Assembly: GCF_002105755.1 (NCBI RefSeq)
Contig: NZ_CP020821.1
Coordinates: 124,001 to 188,000, forward strand
DNA length: 64,000 bases
Source of the DNA: Mycobacterium colombiense CECT 3035
Lineage (GTDB): Bacteria; Actinomycetota; Actinomycetes; Mycobacteriales; Mycobacteriaceae
Direction: 5' to 3'
This document shows positions 29,162 through 37,802 of the stretch, piece by piece. How positions within the stretch are numbered: position 1 is the stretch's first letter; every line of letters starts with the position of its first letter. The notes below the pieces were generated by a model. The model worked only from the letters and a program-made list of their open reading frames with translations, was not told the DNA's origin and did not search any database. Both the position numbers and the translations under genes were made by a program.

Positions 29162-30672
29162 TGGCGCTGGGACGCGCGTTCTCCGTCGCGGTGCGCGGCG
29201 TCGACGGGCAGATCGTGGAGATCGAAGCCGACATCACCTCTGGGCTGCCTGGCGTGCACCTGGTGGGCCTGCCCGACGCGGCCCTGCAGGAGTCGCGCGA
29301 CCGGGTCCGGGCGGCGGTCGCCAACTGCGGCAACGAGTGGCCCCAGGCGCGGCTGACCCTGGCGCTGTCGCCGGCGACGCTGCCCAAGATGGGGTCGGTC
29401 TACGACATCGCCCTGGCCGCCGCGGTGTTGTCGGCGCAGCGCAGGAACCCGTGGGACCGGCTGGAAAAAACGGTGCTGCTGGGCGAGTTGTCGCTGGACG
29501 GCCGGGTGCGGCCGGTGCGCGGGGTGCTGCCGGCGGTGCTGGCCGCCAAGCGCGACGGCTGGCCGGGCGTGGTGGTCCCGGTGGACAACCTCGCCGAGGC
29601 CAGCCTGGTCGACGGCATCGACGTGTGGGGCGTGCGCACCCTGCGGCAGCTGCAGAAGTGGCTCAGCGGCTCGGGCGCTCTGGACGGCAGGATCGACGCG
29701 AGGCCGACGGACGGGGAACCCGCGGCGGATCTGGTCGACGTGGTCGGGCAGACGCAGGCGCGCTTCGCGGTGGAGGTGGCCGCCGCCGGGGCGCACCACC
29801 TGATGCTCACCGGCCCGCCGGGTGTCGGCAAAACGATGCTCGCGCAACGCCTTCCGGGGCTGCTGCCGCCATTGACGGATGAGGAGTCTTTGGAAGTCAC
29901 CGCGATCCACTCCGTGGCCGGATTGTTGTCGGGTGACACACCGTTGATCACCAGGCCGCCGTTCGTGGCGCCACACCACAGCTCCAGCGTCGCCGCGCTG
30001 GTGGGCGGGGGATCGGGAATGGCCCGCCCGGGCGCCGTCAGCCGCGCCCATCGCGGGGTGCTCTTCCTCGACGAGTGCGCCGAGATCCGGGTCAGCGCGC
30101 TCGAAGCCCTACGAACGCCCTTGGAGGACGGCGAGATTCGGCTCGCCCGGCGCGACGGGGTGGCCTGCTATCCCGCCCGGTTCCAGCTGGTGCTGGCCGC
30201 CAACCTGTGCCCGTGCGCGCCGGCCGACCCGCAGGACTGCATGTGCGCGGCGTCGGCCAAGCGCCGCTACCTGGGCAAGCTGTCCGGGCCGCTGCTGGAC
30301 CGCGTGGACCTGCGCGTGCAGATGCATCAGGTCAAGGCCGGGGCGTTCGCGGGCCGAGCCGGTGAATCGACGGAGCAGGTCCGACACCGGGTGGCGCAGG
30401 CCCGCGCGGCCGCCACCGAACGCTGGTCACCGCACGGATTCCACACCAACGGCGAGGTCAGCGGAACCCTCTTGCGCCGAAAGTTCCGTCCCAGCAACGC
30501 CGCGATGCAGCCGCTGCAACGGGCGCTGGACGGCGGGCTGCTCAGCATCCGCGGACTGGACCGCACGTTGCGGGTCGCGTGGAGCCTGGCCGACCTGGCC
30601 GGGCGCACCACGCCCGGGACCGACGAAGTCGCCGCCGCACTCAGCTTCCGTCAGCCCGGGACGCAGCGATGA
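29161..30672 (+). CDS. comM: ComM-type AAA+ ATPase (Mg chelatase-like)
   Basis: Hexameric helicase-like ATPase that promotes branch migration during homologous recombination of incoming DNA in competent bacteria, 503 residues. It has an N-terminal lon-protease-like fold domain (ADITSGLPGVHLVGLPDAALQESRDRV), Walker A TGPPGVGKTMLAQRLPGL, Walker B GVLFLDECAEI, sensor LVLAANLCPCAPAD with a cysteine cluster, and a C-terminal lid with SIRGLDRTLRVAWSLADL. Translationally coupled to the YraN gene. Mycobacteria are not known to be naturally competent, so its role here is probably recombination in general. Confidence 0.95.
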   Translation: MALGRAFSVAVRGVDGQIVEIEADITSGLPGVHLVGLPDAALQESRDRVRAAVANCGNEWPQARLTLALSPATLPKMGSVYDIALAAAVLSAQRRNPWDRLEKTVLLGELSLDGRVRPVRGVLPAVLAAKRDGWPGVVVPVDNLAEASLVDGIDVWGVRTLRQLQKWLSGSGALDGRIDARPTDGEPAADLVDVVGQTQARFAVEVAAAGAHHLMLTGPPGVGKTMLAQRLPGLLPPLTDEESLEVTAIHSVAGLLSGDTPLITRPPFVAPHHSSSVAALVGGGSGMARPGAVSRAHRGVLFLDECAEIRVSALEALRTPLEDGEIRLARRDGVACYPARFQLVLAANLCPCAPADPQDCMCAASAKRRYLGKLSGPLLDRVDLRVQMHQVKAGAFAGRAGESTEQVRHRVAQARAAATERWSPHGFHTNGEVSGTLLRRKFRPSNAAMQPLQRALDGGLLSIRGLDRTLRVAWSLADLAGRTTPGTDEVAAALSFRQPGTQR

Positions 30673-30698
30673 GCGCCGCGGTCCACCGGCCGGACGCG

Positions 30699-30974
30699 CT
30701 ACCAGCGCGCCATGCTCAGCCAATCGGTGTGCCCGCCCCGCACCGCGATTGCGGCGGTCACCAGGATCGCGAACGCGCGGGCGAATTGGGCCAGGGCGCG
30801 GCCGCTTTCACCGCGCTGTTCCATCTCGCGCAACCCGATGCAGGCCAGGCCGATGCTGATGATGGGGATGGGAAAGCCGATCCAGCTGACCAGGCTGAGC
30901 GCGAACGCCGCGACGGCCCAGGGGTTCTTCGGGCGCTCGGACACGCGGTACACCATCGGCGGGTCGAGGATCAT
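30699..30974 (-). CDS. DUF4190-type small membrane protein
   Basis: 91-residue protein on the strand opposite to its neighbours. It has two hydrophobic segments (WAVAAFALSLVSWIGFPIPI and ARAFAILVTAAIAV) with the loop GLACIGLREMEQRGESGRALAQFARAFAI, which matches the DUF4190 pattern (repeat of a Gly-rich turn between two helices). Function unknown. ATG 30974 has AAGGA upstream (on the minus strand). It separates comM and dprA, which are adjacent in M. tuberculosis as I recall. A 12-bp palindrome (31045-31056) lies in the divergent gap to dprA. Confidence 0.78.
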   Translation of the reverse strand: MILDPPMVYRVSERPKNPWAVAAFALSLVSWIGFPIPIISIGLACIGLREMEQRGESGRALAQFARAFAILVTAAIAVRGGHTDWLSMARW

Positions 30975-31084
30975 GGTTCGTTCCGTTCCTTGCGGGCCGG
31001 CGTGCGGCGGGCGGCTGACGACACCACGTTCGCGCGCGGGGCTGCAAGGATCCTTGGCGGATTCTTGAAGCCGGGGGCGCGCCG

Positions 31085-32260
31085 ATGACGACGGCGCTCG
31101 ACGATCCCGCGCTGCGCGCGTGGGCCTATCTGTCCCGGGTGGCCGAGCCGCCCTGCGCCGAGCTGGCCGCCCTGGTGCGCCACGTCGGCCCGGTCGAGGC
31201 CGCCGAGCGCGTCCGCCGCGGAGTGGTCGACGACGACCTGGCCCGGCGCACCGAGGCACGCCGCGAGATCGACTGCGCTGCAGCCGATCTCGAGATGCTC
31301 GCCCGCCGTGGCGGGAGGTTGATCACCCCGAATGACGACGAGTGGCCGCTGCTGGCGTTCGCCGCCTTCCGCGGTGCCGCACCGCGACCCGGGGGCGCGC
31401 CGATGGTTGCGCCGATGGCTGTGTGGGCACAGGGACCCGTGCGGCTCGACGAGGTCGCGCACCGCGCGGCCGCCGTGGTCGGGACGCGCGCGTCGACCAC
31501 CTATGGCGAACACGTCGCCGGCGACCTGGCGGCCGGGCTGGCGCAGCGCGACGTCGCGGTCGTCTCGGGCGGCGCGTACGGCATCGACGGCGCGGCACAC
31601 CGCGCGGTGCTGGACTGCGACGGCGTCACCGTGGCCGTCCTGGCCGGTGGGCTCGACGTTCCCTACCCGAGCGGTCACACCGCGCTGCTGCACCGGATCG
31701 GCCAGCACGGGCTGGTCTTCACCGAGTACGCGCCCGGCATCCGCCCCGCCCGCCACCGGTTCCTGACCCGCAACCGCCTGGTGGCCGCCGTCGCGGGGGC
31801 CGCCGTCGTGGTCGAAGCCGGGCTGCGCAGCGGCGCGGCCAACACCGCGGCCTGGGCGCGCGCATTGGGGCGGGTGGTGGCCGCGGTGCCCGGGCCCGTC
31901 ACATCGTCGGCGTCGGCGGGCTGCCACGCCCTGCTGCGCAACGGCGCCGAACTGGTCACCCGGGCCGACCACGTCGTCGAACTCGTCGGCCGCATCGGCG
32001 AACTGGCCCACGACGAGCCGCACCCCGCGACGCCTCTCGACGGCCTCAGCGACGCCGAGCGCCGGGTCTACGAGGCCTTGCCGGGCCGCGGCGCGGCCAC
32101 CGTCGACGAGATCGCTGTCGCATCGGGAATGGTGCCCGAGCTGGCGCTCGGGCCGCTGGCGATGCTCGAACTGGCCGGACTGGTGCAGCGTCAGGACGGG
32201 CGGTGGCGGCTGGTCCGGGGTGCTGCGGCCCAAGCTGCGTCAACGCCGCGACTCGTATAG
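31085..32260 (+). CDS. dprA: DNA-processing protein DprA
   Basis: Loads RecA on incoming single-stranded DNA in transformable bacteria, 391 residues. An N-terminal helical region is followed by the Rossmann-like core: [80 protein letters not shown]-terminal winged-helix-like domain follows (LSDAERRVYEALPGRGAATVDEIA). ATG 31085. It continues the yraN-comM-dprA recombination cluster. Natural transformation has not been shown for most mycobacteria. Confidence 0.95.
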   Translation: MTTALDDPALRAWAYLSRVAEPPCAELAALVRHVGPVEAAERVRRGVVDDDLARRTEARREIDCAAADLEMLARRGGRLITPNDDEWPLLAFAAFRGAAPRPGGAPMVAPMAVWAQGPVRLDEVAHRAAAVVGTRASTTYGEHVAGDLAAGLAQRDVAVVSGGAYGIDGAAHRAVLDCDGVTVAVLAGGLDVPYPSGHTALLHRIGQHGLVFTEYAPGIRPARHRFLTRNRLVAAVAGAAVVVEAGLRSGAANTAAWARALGRVVAAVPGPVTSSASAGCHALLRNGAELVTRADHVVELVGRIGELAHDEPHPATPLDGLSDAERRVYEALPGRGAATVDEIAVASGMVPELALGPLAMLELAGLVQRQDGRWRLVRGAAAQAASTPRLV

Positions 32261-32294
32261 TCGACCGGGGGTCGGGGTTTGGACAGGAGGACAC

Positions 32295-33152
32295 GTGGCA
32301 GGTCGACCACTGCAATGCTTCGAAGTTGTCGGTACCGAACAACTCACACCGCACATGATGCGGATAGTGCTCGGCGGCAAGGATTTTGACGCCTTCGTGC
32401 CCAGCAAGTTCACCGATTCCTACGTCAAGCTGGTGTTCGTCGCCGACGACGTGGACGTGGCCGCCCTGCCCGAGCCGCTGACCCTCGACAGCTTCGCCGA
32501 CCTCCCCCCGGAGAAAAAGCCCTCGGTGCGGACCCTCACGGTCCGCCGCGTCGACATCGAGAAACGCCGCATCACGCTGGACGTCGTGGTGCACGGCGAG
32601 CACGGTATCGCGGGTCAGTGGGCGTCCACGGCCCAACCCGGCCAGTCGATCTACCTGATGGGCCCCGGCGGCGCGTACACGCCCGACCCCGCCGCCGACT
32701 GGCACCTGCTGGCCGGTGACGAATCGGCGCTGCCCGCCATCGCCGCGGCGCTCGAAGCGCTGCCCTCCAGCGCGGTCGGCAAGGCGTTCATCGAGGTCGC
32801 GGACCCAGAGGACGAGATCCCGCTGACCGCGCCCGAGGGCGTCGAGGTGCACTGGGTCTACCGCGGCGGCCGCGCCGACCTGGTTCCCGAAGACCGCGCC
32901 GGCGACCACGCGCCGCTGATCGAGGCCGTCACCAGCGCGCCCTGGCTGCCCGGACAGGTGCACGTCTTCATCCACGGCGAGGCCCAGGCCGTCATGCACA
33001 ACCTGCGGCCCTACATCCGCAAGGAGCGCGGCGTCGACGCCAAATGGGCGTCGTCGATCTCGGGGTACTGGCGCCGCGGCCGCACCGAAGAGACCTTCCG
33101 GCAGTGGAAGAAAGAACTGGCGCAGGCGGAGTCGGCCGGCTCGTCAGGCTGA
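32295..33152 (+). CDS. viuB: Siderophore-interacting protein / FAD-dependent ferric reductase (ViuB-like)
   Basis: Cytoplasmic flavin reductase-like protein that releases iron from ferric siderophores, 285 residues. The FAD-binding stretch is SVRTLTVRRVDIEKRRITLDVVVHG followed by GIAGQWASTAQPGQSIYLMGPGG; the NAD(P)-like domain carries LLAGDESALPAIAAALEALP and ends with IRKERGVDAKWASSISGYWRRGRTEE. GTG 32295 follows GGACAGGAGG (32281-32290). No IdeR-box-like sequence (TTAGGTTAG...) is visible upstream, so iron control at this promoter is not supported by what I see. Confidence 0.92.
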   Translation: MAGRPLQCFEVVGTEQLTPHMMRIVLGGKDFDAFVPSKFTDSYVKLVFVADDVDVAALPEPLTLDSFADLPPEKKPSVRTLTVRRVDIEKRRITLDVVVHGEHGIAGQWASTAQPGQSIYLMGPGGAYTPDPAADWHLLAGDESALPAIAAALEALPSSAVGKAFIEVADPEDEIPLTAPEGVEVHWVYRGGRADLVPEDRAGDHAPLIEAVTSAPWLPGQVHVFIHGEAQAVMHNLRPYIRKERGVDAKWASSISGYWRRGRTEETFRQWKKELAQAESAGSSG

Positions 33153-33176
33153 CGGCCGCCTGGCATTGTCTTTTCC

Positions 33177-34337
33177 ATGGCATTCGGCGACTACCAGAAC
33201 GAGATCTACTTCAAGGGCCTGGGCGGGGTGGCTCCCGCGCTGCCGATGGCCTTCGCCGAGCTGGAGGCGCGCGCCGAGCGGGCCATGTCGCCGTCGGTGT
33301 GGTCCTACGTCACCGGTGGCGCCGGTGACGAACGCACCCAGCGGGCCAACCGCGAGGCGTTCGACCGCTGGGGCCTGATACCGCGCATGTTCGTCGGCGC
33401 CGCCGACCGCGACCTGTCGGTGGAGATGTTCGGCCTGAGCCTGCCGTCGCCGGTGTTCATGGCGCCGATCGGGGTCATCGGCATCTGCGCCCAGGACGGC
33501 CACGGCGACCTGGCCACCGCGCGGGCGGCCGCGGCCACCGGCGTCCCGATGGTCGTCTCCACGCTGACCGCCGACCCGATGGAAGACGTCGCCGCCCAGT
33601 TCGGTGACACCCCCGGCTTCTTCCAGCTCTACACGCCGAAGGACCGCGACCTGGCCGCCAGCCTCGTCCAGCGGGCCGAAGCCGCCGGCTACCGGGGCAT
33701 CGTCGTCACCCTCGACACGTGGATCCCCGGGTGGCGCCCGCGCGACCTCAGCACGGCGAACTTTCCCCAGCTGCGCGGGCTCTGCCTGAGCAACTACACC
33801 AGCGATCCGGTCTTTCGCGCCCAATTGCAACGCCCGCCGGAAGAGGATCCGCAGGGCGCCGTGCTGCAGTGGGTGACGACCTTCGGAAATCCGTTGACCT
33901 GGGACGACCTGCCGTGGCTGCGCTCGCTGACGGAGCTGCCGCTGATCATCAAGGGCATCTGCCATCCCGACGACGCGCGGCGCGTCCGGGACGGCGGCGT
34001 GGACGGCATCTACTGCTCCACCCACGGCGGCCGCCAGGCCAACGGCGGCCTGCCCGCCCTGGCGTGCCTGCCCGCCGTCGTCGAGGCGGCCGACGGGCTG
34101 CCGGTGCTGTTCGACTCGGGGATCCGCAGCGGCGCGGACGTCGTCAAGGCGCTCGCGCTGGGCGCCACGGCCGTCGGCATCGGCCGCCCCTACGCCTACG
34201 GCCTGGCGCTCGGCGGCACCGACGGCATCGTGCACGTGCTGCGCTCGATCCTGGCCGAAGCCGACCTCATCATGGCCGTCGACGGCTACCCGACGCTCAA
34301 AGATCTCACCCCGGACACGCTTCGGCGCGTCGACTAG
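33177..34337 (+). CDS. FMN-dependent alpha-hydroxy-acid oxidase, lactate 2-monooxygenase-like
   Basis: Flavoenzyme oxidising L-2-hydroxy acids, 386 residues. The N-terminus [21 protein letters not shown] closely recalls Mycobacterium smegmatis lactate 2-monooxygenase. FMN and catalytic blocks are [58 protein letters not shown], the catalytic-His/Arg motif [16 protein letters not shown] (usually SNHGGRQ) and [21 protein letters not shown]. Products would be pyruvate plus peroxide or acetate plus CO2; which of these cannot be told. ATG 33177. It lies between viuB and xerC, a position empty in M. tuberculosis as I recall. Confidence 0.92.
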   Translation: MAFGDYQNEIYFKGLGGVAPALPMAFAELEARAERAMSPSVWSYVTGGAGDERTQRANREAFDRWGLIPRMFVGAADRDLSVEMFGLSLPSPVFMAPIGVIGICAQDGHGDLATARAAAATGVPMVVSTLTADPMEDVAAQFGDTPGFFQLYTPKDRDLAASLVQRAEAAGYRGIVVTLDTWIPGWRPRDLSTANFPQLRGLCLSNYTSDPVFRAQLQRPPEEDPQGAVLQWVTTFGNPLTWDDLPWLRSLTELPLIIKGICHPDDARRVRDGGVDGIYCSTHGGRQANGGLPALACLPAVVEAADGLPVLFDSGIRSGADVVKALALGATAVGIGRPYAYGLALGGTDGIVHVLRSILAEADLIMAVDGYPTLKDLTPDTLRRVD

Positions 34338-34370
34338 AACGCCGAGGGCCGCGCCTGCGACCGTGGGGGA

Positions 34371-35267
34371 GTGCAGGCGATCCTCGACGAGTTCGACGAA
34401 TACCTGGACCTGCAGTGCGGCCGTTCCGCGCACACCCGTCGGGCCTACCTCGGCGACCTGCGCTCGCTGTTCGCCTTCCTCGGGGACCGTGGCGCCGGCC
34501 TGGACGGGCTGAGCCTGCCGCTGCTGCGCTCGTGGCTGTCCGCGGCGGCCGCGTCGGGCGTCGCCCGCACGACGCTGGCCCGGCGTACCTCGGCGGTCAA
34601 GGCCTTCACCGCCTGGGCCGTGCGGCGCGGCCTGCTGAGCACCGACCCGGCCGTGCGGCTGCAGGTTCCCAAGGCGCACCGCACGCTGCCGTCGGTGCTG
34701 CGCCGGGACCAGGCCGCCGACGCCATGGCCGCCGCCAAATCCGGTGCGCAGCAAGGTGATCCGCTGGCGCTGCGGGACCGGCTGATCGTCGAGATGTTGT
34801 ACGCCACCGGGATCCGGGTCAGCGAGCTGTGCGGCCTGGACATCGACGACGTCGACACCCATCACCGGCTCGTCAGAGTCCTCGGCAAGGGCAACAAGCA
34901 GCGCAGCGCGCCGTTCGGCCGGCCCGCCGCCGAGGCGCTCGACGCGTGGCTGGCCGACGGGCGCCCGGCCCTGGCCAACGCCCAGTCGGGCCCGGCGCTG
35001 CTGCTGGGCCCGCGGGGCCGCCGGCTCGACGTCCGCCAGGCGCGCACGGTGGTGCATCAGACCGTCGCCGCGGTGGACGGCGCGCCCGACATGGGGCCGC
35101 ACGGCCTGCGGCACAGCGCGGCCACGCACCTGCTCGAAGGCGGTGCCGACCTGCGCGTTGTCCAGGAGCTGCTCGGGCATTCGAGCCTGGCCACCACCCA
35201 GCTCTACACCCACGTCGCGGTGTCCCGGTTGCGCGCGGTGCACGACCAGGCCCACCCGAGGGCCTGA
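34371..35267 (+). CDS. xerC: Tyrosine recombinase XerC
   Basis: Site-specific recombinase that with XerD resolves chromosome dimers at dif, 298 residues. The N-terminal SAM-like domain opens [23 protein letters not shown]. Catalytic residues lie in [15 protein letters not shown] (Arg I), [11 protein letters not shown] (Lys), [15 protein letters not shown] (HxxR), [15 protein letters not shown] (His and nucleophilic Tyr). GTG 34371, with GGGGGA upstream. Length and motifs are those of host XerC rather than a phage integrase. It converges on the M23 peptidase gene, 6 nt apart. Confidence 0.95.
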   Translation: MQAILDEFDEYLDLQCGRSAHTRRAYLGDLRSLFAFLGDRGAGLDGLSLPLLRSWLSAAAASGVARTTLARRTSAVKAFTAWAVRRGLLSTDPAVRLQVPKAHRTLPSVLRRDQAADAMAAAKSGAQQGDPLALRDRLIVEMLYATGIRVSELCGLDIDDVDTHHRLVRVLGKGNKQRSAPFGRPAAEALDAWLADGRPALANAQSGPALLLGPRGRRLDVRQARTVVHQTVAAVDGAPDMGPHGLRHSAATHLLEGGADLRVVQELLGHSSLATTQLYTHVAVSRLRAVHDQAHPRA

Positions 35268-35273
35268 AGCCGC

Positions 35274-35765
35274 TCAGCGGTTCAACGGCTTGAGCCGCAC
35301 CGGCGTGGAGCTCAGCAGGCCCAGCGGATCGACATAGCGGGCGCCCGACGCCGGGCCCCACATCGCACCCCAGTGCAGACACGCCGCGCCCGGACAGCCG
35401 GCATGCCCGGGCATCAGTTCCCCGAGCACCGTCGCGGCCGTCACGCGCTGGCCGGCCCGCACCGCCGCCCGCACCGGCTCGTAACTGGTGTGCAACCCAC
35501 CGGGGTGGGCCAGCGACACCACCGGCCGCCCGGCCAGCACCCCGGCGAACACCACCGTCCCGGCGCCCGCGGCGTATACCGGCTGACCGGCGGCCCCGGC
35601 CAGGTCCACGCCCCGGTGTCCGGGATTCCAGTCGGGCGACGGGGCGTCGAATCCCCGGGCGACGGCAGGCGGCGGGCGCAGCGGCCAGTCCAGGCGATCC
35701 GCGGCGGCACCCGCCGGCACCGCGCTGACCAGGCCCGCACACAACAGCAGCGCCGTCCATCGCAC
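35274..35765 (-). CDS. Secreted M23 family metallopeptidase (Rv2891-like)
   Basis: Exported LytM/peptidase M23 domain protein, 163 residues. A signal peptide (TALLLCAGLVSAVPAGAAA) is followed by the M23 fold: NPGHRGVDLAG gives the HxxxD zinc ligands, and CLHWGAM the HxH-like ligand pair. LysM and other cell-wall-binding domains are absent. The likely target is peptidoglycan cross-bridges, or it may be a catalytically weak activator; the second motif is HWG rather than HxH, so activity is uncertain. GTG 35765. It converges on xerC and is divergent from rpsB. Confidence 0.88.
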   Translation of the reverse strand: MRWTALLLCAGLVSAVPAGAAADRLDWPLRPPPAVARGFDAPSPDWNPGHRGVDLAGAAGQPVYAAGAGTVVFAGVLAGRPVVSLAHPGGLHTSYEPVRAAVRAGQRVTAATVLGELMPGHAGCPGAACLHWGAMWGPASGARYVDPLGLLSSTPVRLKPLNR

Positions 35766-36059
35766 CCAGGCAGTTCAGCGCGCCGCCGCCGCCCCGGCCA
35801 CCCGGCTTCGCCGGTCTTGTGGACGAACGGCCCCGGCTGGGGAAGCGTGGCAAAACCACCTGCTGAGTCGGTGTAAACTGCTGGTCGCAGCTCGTTCGCG
35901 GGCTGACTTCGCGCGTCTGCATCGCGTCTCTGGTTCCACGAGGAGAACGCATCGCATGCCGGGCGGTCCCGTCCAACAACGGGTCCGGCATCGCAGCAGC
36001 CGCCAGGGCCCGGCCTCAACCCGATGCCAGGCGACAACCGACACACGTAAGGCACAACC
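35766..36059 (+). promoter_or_regulatory. rpsB promoter/leader with hairpin and overlapping upstream ORF
   Basis: A 294-bp gene-free stretch. TGTAAACT (35872-35879) is a plausible extended -10, giving a leader of about 170 nt. Within it ATGCCG (35956-35961) pairs with CGGCAT (35986-35991) and CCCGT (35968-35972) with ACGGG (35979-35983), a two-tier hairpin. GAGGAG (35940-35945) precedes an ATG at 35956 that opens a 38-codon frame ending at 36072, 13 nt inside rpsB in another frame. Autoregulation by S2 or translational coupling could act here; this is inference. Confidence 0.5.
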
Positions 36060-36893
36060 ATGGCCGTCGTAACCATGAAACAGCTGCTCGACAGCGGCAC
36101 CCACTTCGGGCACCAGACCCGTCGCTGGAATCCCAAGATGAAGCGGTTCATCTTCACCGACCGCAACGGCATCTACATCATCGACCTGCAGCAGACGCTG
36201 ACCTTCATCGATCAGGCATACGAGTTCGTCAAGGAGACCGTCGCGCACGGCGGCAGCGTGCTGTTCGTCGGCACCAAGAAGCAGGCGCAGGAATCGGTCG
36301 CGGCCGAGGCGACCCGCGTCGGCATGCCGTACGTTAACCAGCGCTGGCTGGGCGGCATGCTCACCAACTTCCAAACCGTGCACAAGCGGCTGCAGCGCCT
36401 CAAGGAGCTCGAGGCGATGGAGCAGACCGGTGGCTTCGAGGGCCGCACCAAGAAGGAAATCTTGATGCTGACCCGCGAGAAGAACAAGCTGGACCGCAGC
36501 CTCGGCGGTATCCGCGACATGGCCAAGGTGCCGTCGGCCATCTGGGTCGTCGACACCAACAAGGAGCACATCGCCGTCGGCGAGGCCCGCAAGCTCGGTA
36601 TCCCGGTCATCGCGATCCTGGACACCAACTGCGACCCCGACGAGGTCGACTACCCGATCCCGGGCAACGACGACGCGATCCGTTCGGCCGCGCTGCTGAC
36701 CAAGGTGATCGCCTCGGCGGTCGCCGAGGGCCTGCAGGCCCGCGCCGGAGTCGGCCGCGGCGACGGCAAGCCCGAAGCCGAGGCCGCCGAGCCGCTCGCC
36801 GAATGGGAGCAGGAGCTGCTGGCCTCCGCTACCACCACCGCCCCCACCGAAGCCGCTGCGGGCGCGCCCGAATCAACACCCACGGAAGGCTGA
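36060..36893 (+). CDS. rpsB: 30S ribosomal protein S2
   Basis: Small-subunit protein that binds late in assembly and is needed for S1 docking, 277 residues. Signatures: [27 protein letters not shown] and [29 protein letters not shown], then [20 protein letters not shown]. The C-terminal Ala/Glu-rich tail is a usual actinobacterial extension. ATG 36060. tsf starts 1 nt after its stop, the universal rpsB-tsf pair. Confidence 0.98.
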   Translation: MAVVTMKQLLDSGTHFGHQTRRWNPKMKRFIFTDRNGIYIIDLQQTLTFIDQAYEFVKETVAHGGSVLFVGTKKQAQESVAAEATRVGMPYVNQRWLGGMLTNFQTVHKRLQRLKELEAMEQTGGFEGRTKKEILMLTREKNKLDRSLGGIRDMAKVPSAIWVVDTNKEHIAVGEARKLGIPVIAILDTNCDPDEVDYPIPGNDDAIRSAALLTKVIASAVAEGLQARAGVGRGDGKPEAEAAEPLAEWEQELLASATTTAPTEAAAGAPESTPTEG

Positions 36894-36894
36894 T

Positions 36895-37710
36895 ATGGCG
36901 AACTTCACCGCCGCCGACGTCAAGCGGCTTCGGGAACTCACCGGCGCCGGCATGCTCGACTGCAAGAACGCGCTGGCCGAGAACGACGGCGACTCCGACA
37001 AGGCCGTCGAGGCGCTCCGGATCAAGGGTGCCAAGGACGTCGGCAAGCGCGCCGAGCGCGCGACGGCCGAGGGTCTGGTCGCGGCCCAGGGCGGCGCGCT
37101 GATCGAGCTGAACAGCGAGACCGACTTCGTCGCCAAGAACGCGGAGTTCCAGGCGCTGGCCGACCAGATCGTGGCCGCGGCCGTGTCGTCGAAGGCCAAG
37201 GACGTCGACGAGCTCAAGGGCGCCAGCGTCGGTGACAAGACCGTCGAGGAGGCCATCGCGGAGCTGTCGGCCAAGATCGGCGAGAAGTTGGAGTTGCGCC
37301 GCGTCGCCAACTTCGACGGCACCGTCGAGACCTACCTGCACCGGCGGGCGGCCGACCTGCCCCCCGCGGTCGGCGTGCTGGTCGAGTACCAGGGCTCGGA
37401 CACCGAGGCCGCGCACGCCGTCGCGCTGCAGATCGCCGCGCTCAAGGCCCGCTACCTGTCCCGCGACGACGTGCCCGAGGACGTGGTGGCCAGCGAGCGC
37501 CGCATCGCCGAGGAGACCGCCAAGGCGGAGGGCAAGCCGGAGCAGGCCCTGCCCAAGATCGTCGAGGGCCGGCTGAACGGCTTCTTCAAGGACTCGGTGC
37601 TACTCGAGCAGCCGTCGGTGTCCGACAGCAAGAAGACGGTCAAGGCGCTGCTCGACGACGCCGGCGTCACGGTGACGCGGTTCGTTCGCTTCGAGGTGGG
37701 TCAGGCCTGA
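36895..37710 (+). CDS. tsf: Elongation factor Ts
   Basis: Nucleotide exchange factor that recycles EF-Tu, 271 residues. The N-terminal UBA-like domain reads [24 protein letters not shown], and the core has the hallmark SETDFVAKN. Two imperfect subdomains follow ([30 protein letters not shown]). ATG 36895. A GC hairpin straddles its stop codon (37699-37723). Confidence 0.98.
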   Translation: MANFTAADVKRLRELTGAGMLDCKNALAENDGDSDKAVEALRIKGAKDVGKRAERATAEGLVAAQGGALIELNSETDFVAKNAEFQALADQIVAAAVSSKAKDVDELKGASVGDKTVEEAIAELSAKIGEKLELRRVANFDGTVETYLHRRAADLPPAVGVLVEYQGSDTEAAHAVALQIAALKARYLSRDDVPEDVVASERRIAEETAKAEGKPEQALPKIVEGRLNGFFKDSVLLEQPSVSDSKKTVKALLDDAGVTVTRFVRFEVGQA

Positions 37711-37723
37711 GTCACGCCTGACC
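37699..37723 (+). terminator. Hairpin over the tsf stop codon
   Basis: Perfect 8-bp arms GGTCAGGC (37699-37706) and GCCTGACC (37716-37723) with a 9-nt loop that contains the TGA of tsf. No T tract follows; it may be an intrinsic-like terminator of the rpsB-tsf transcript. Confidence 0.45.
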
Positions 37724-37802
37724 GCCCGGCACCGATCGCCTGGGCCTTGCATCCGCCGGGAAACCTCCCGGTGGCGCGGGTCCGCGGGCTAGCGTCAGTG
37801 CC

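Noticed and set aside
32230..32295. IdeR iron box upstream of viuB
   Set aside because: No TTAGGTTAG-like inverted repeat is present in the gap.
33144..35255. 703-codon minus-strand frame across the flavin oxidase and xerC
   Set aside because: Mirror of two well-supported plus-strand genes; its sequence is low-complexity and resembles no protein family.
34371..35267. xerC as a phage or integron integrase
   Set aside because: Length, motifs and chromosomal context match host XerC; no att-like repeats or phage genes nearby.
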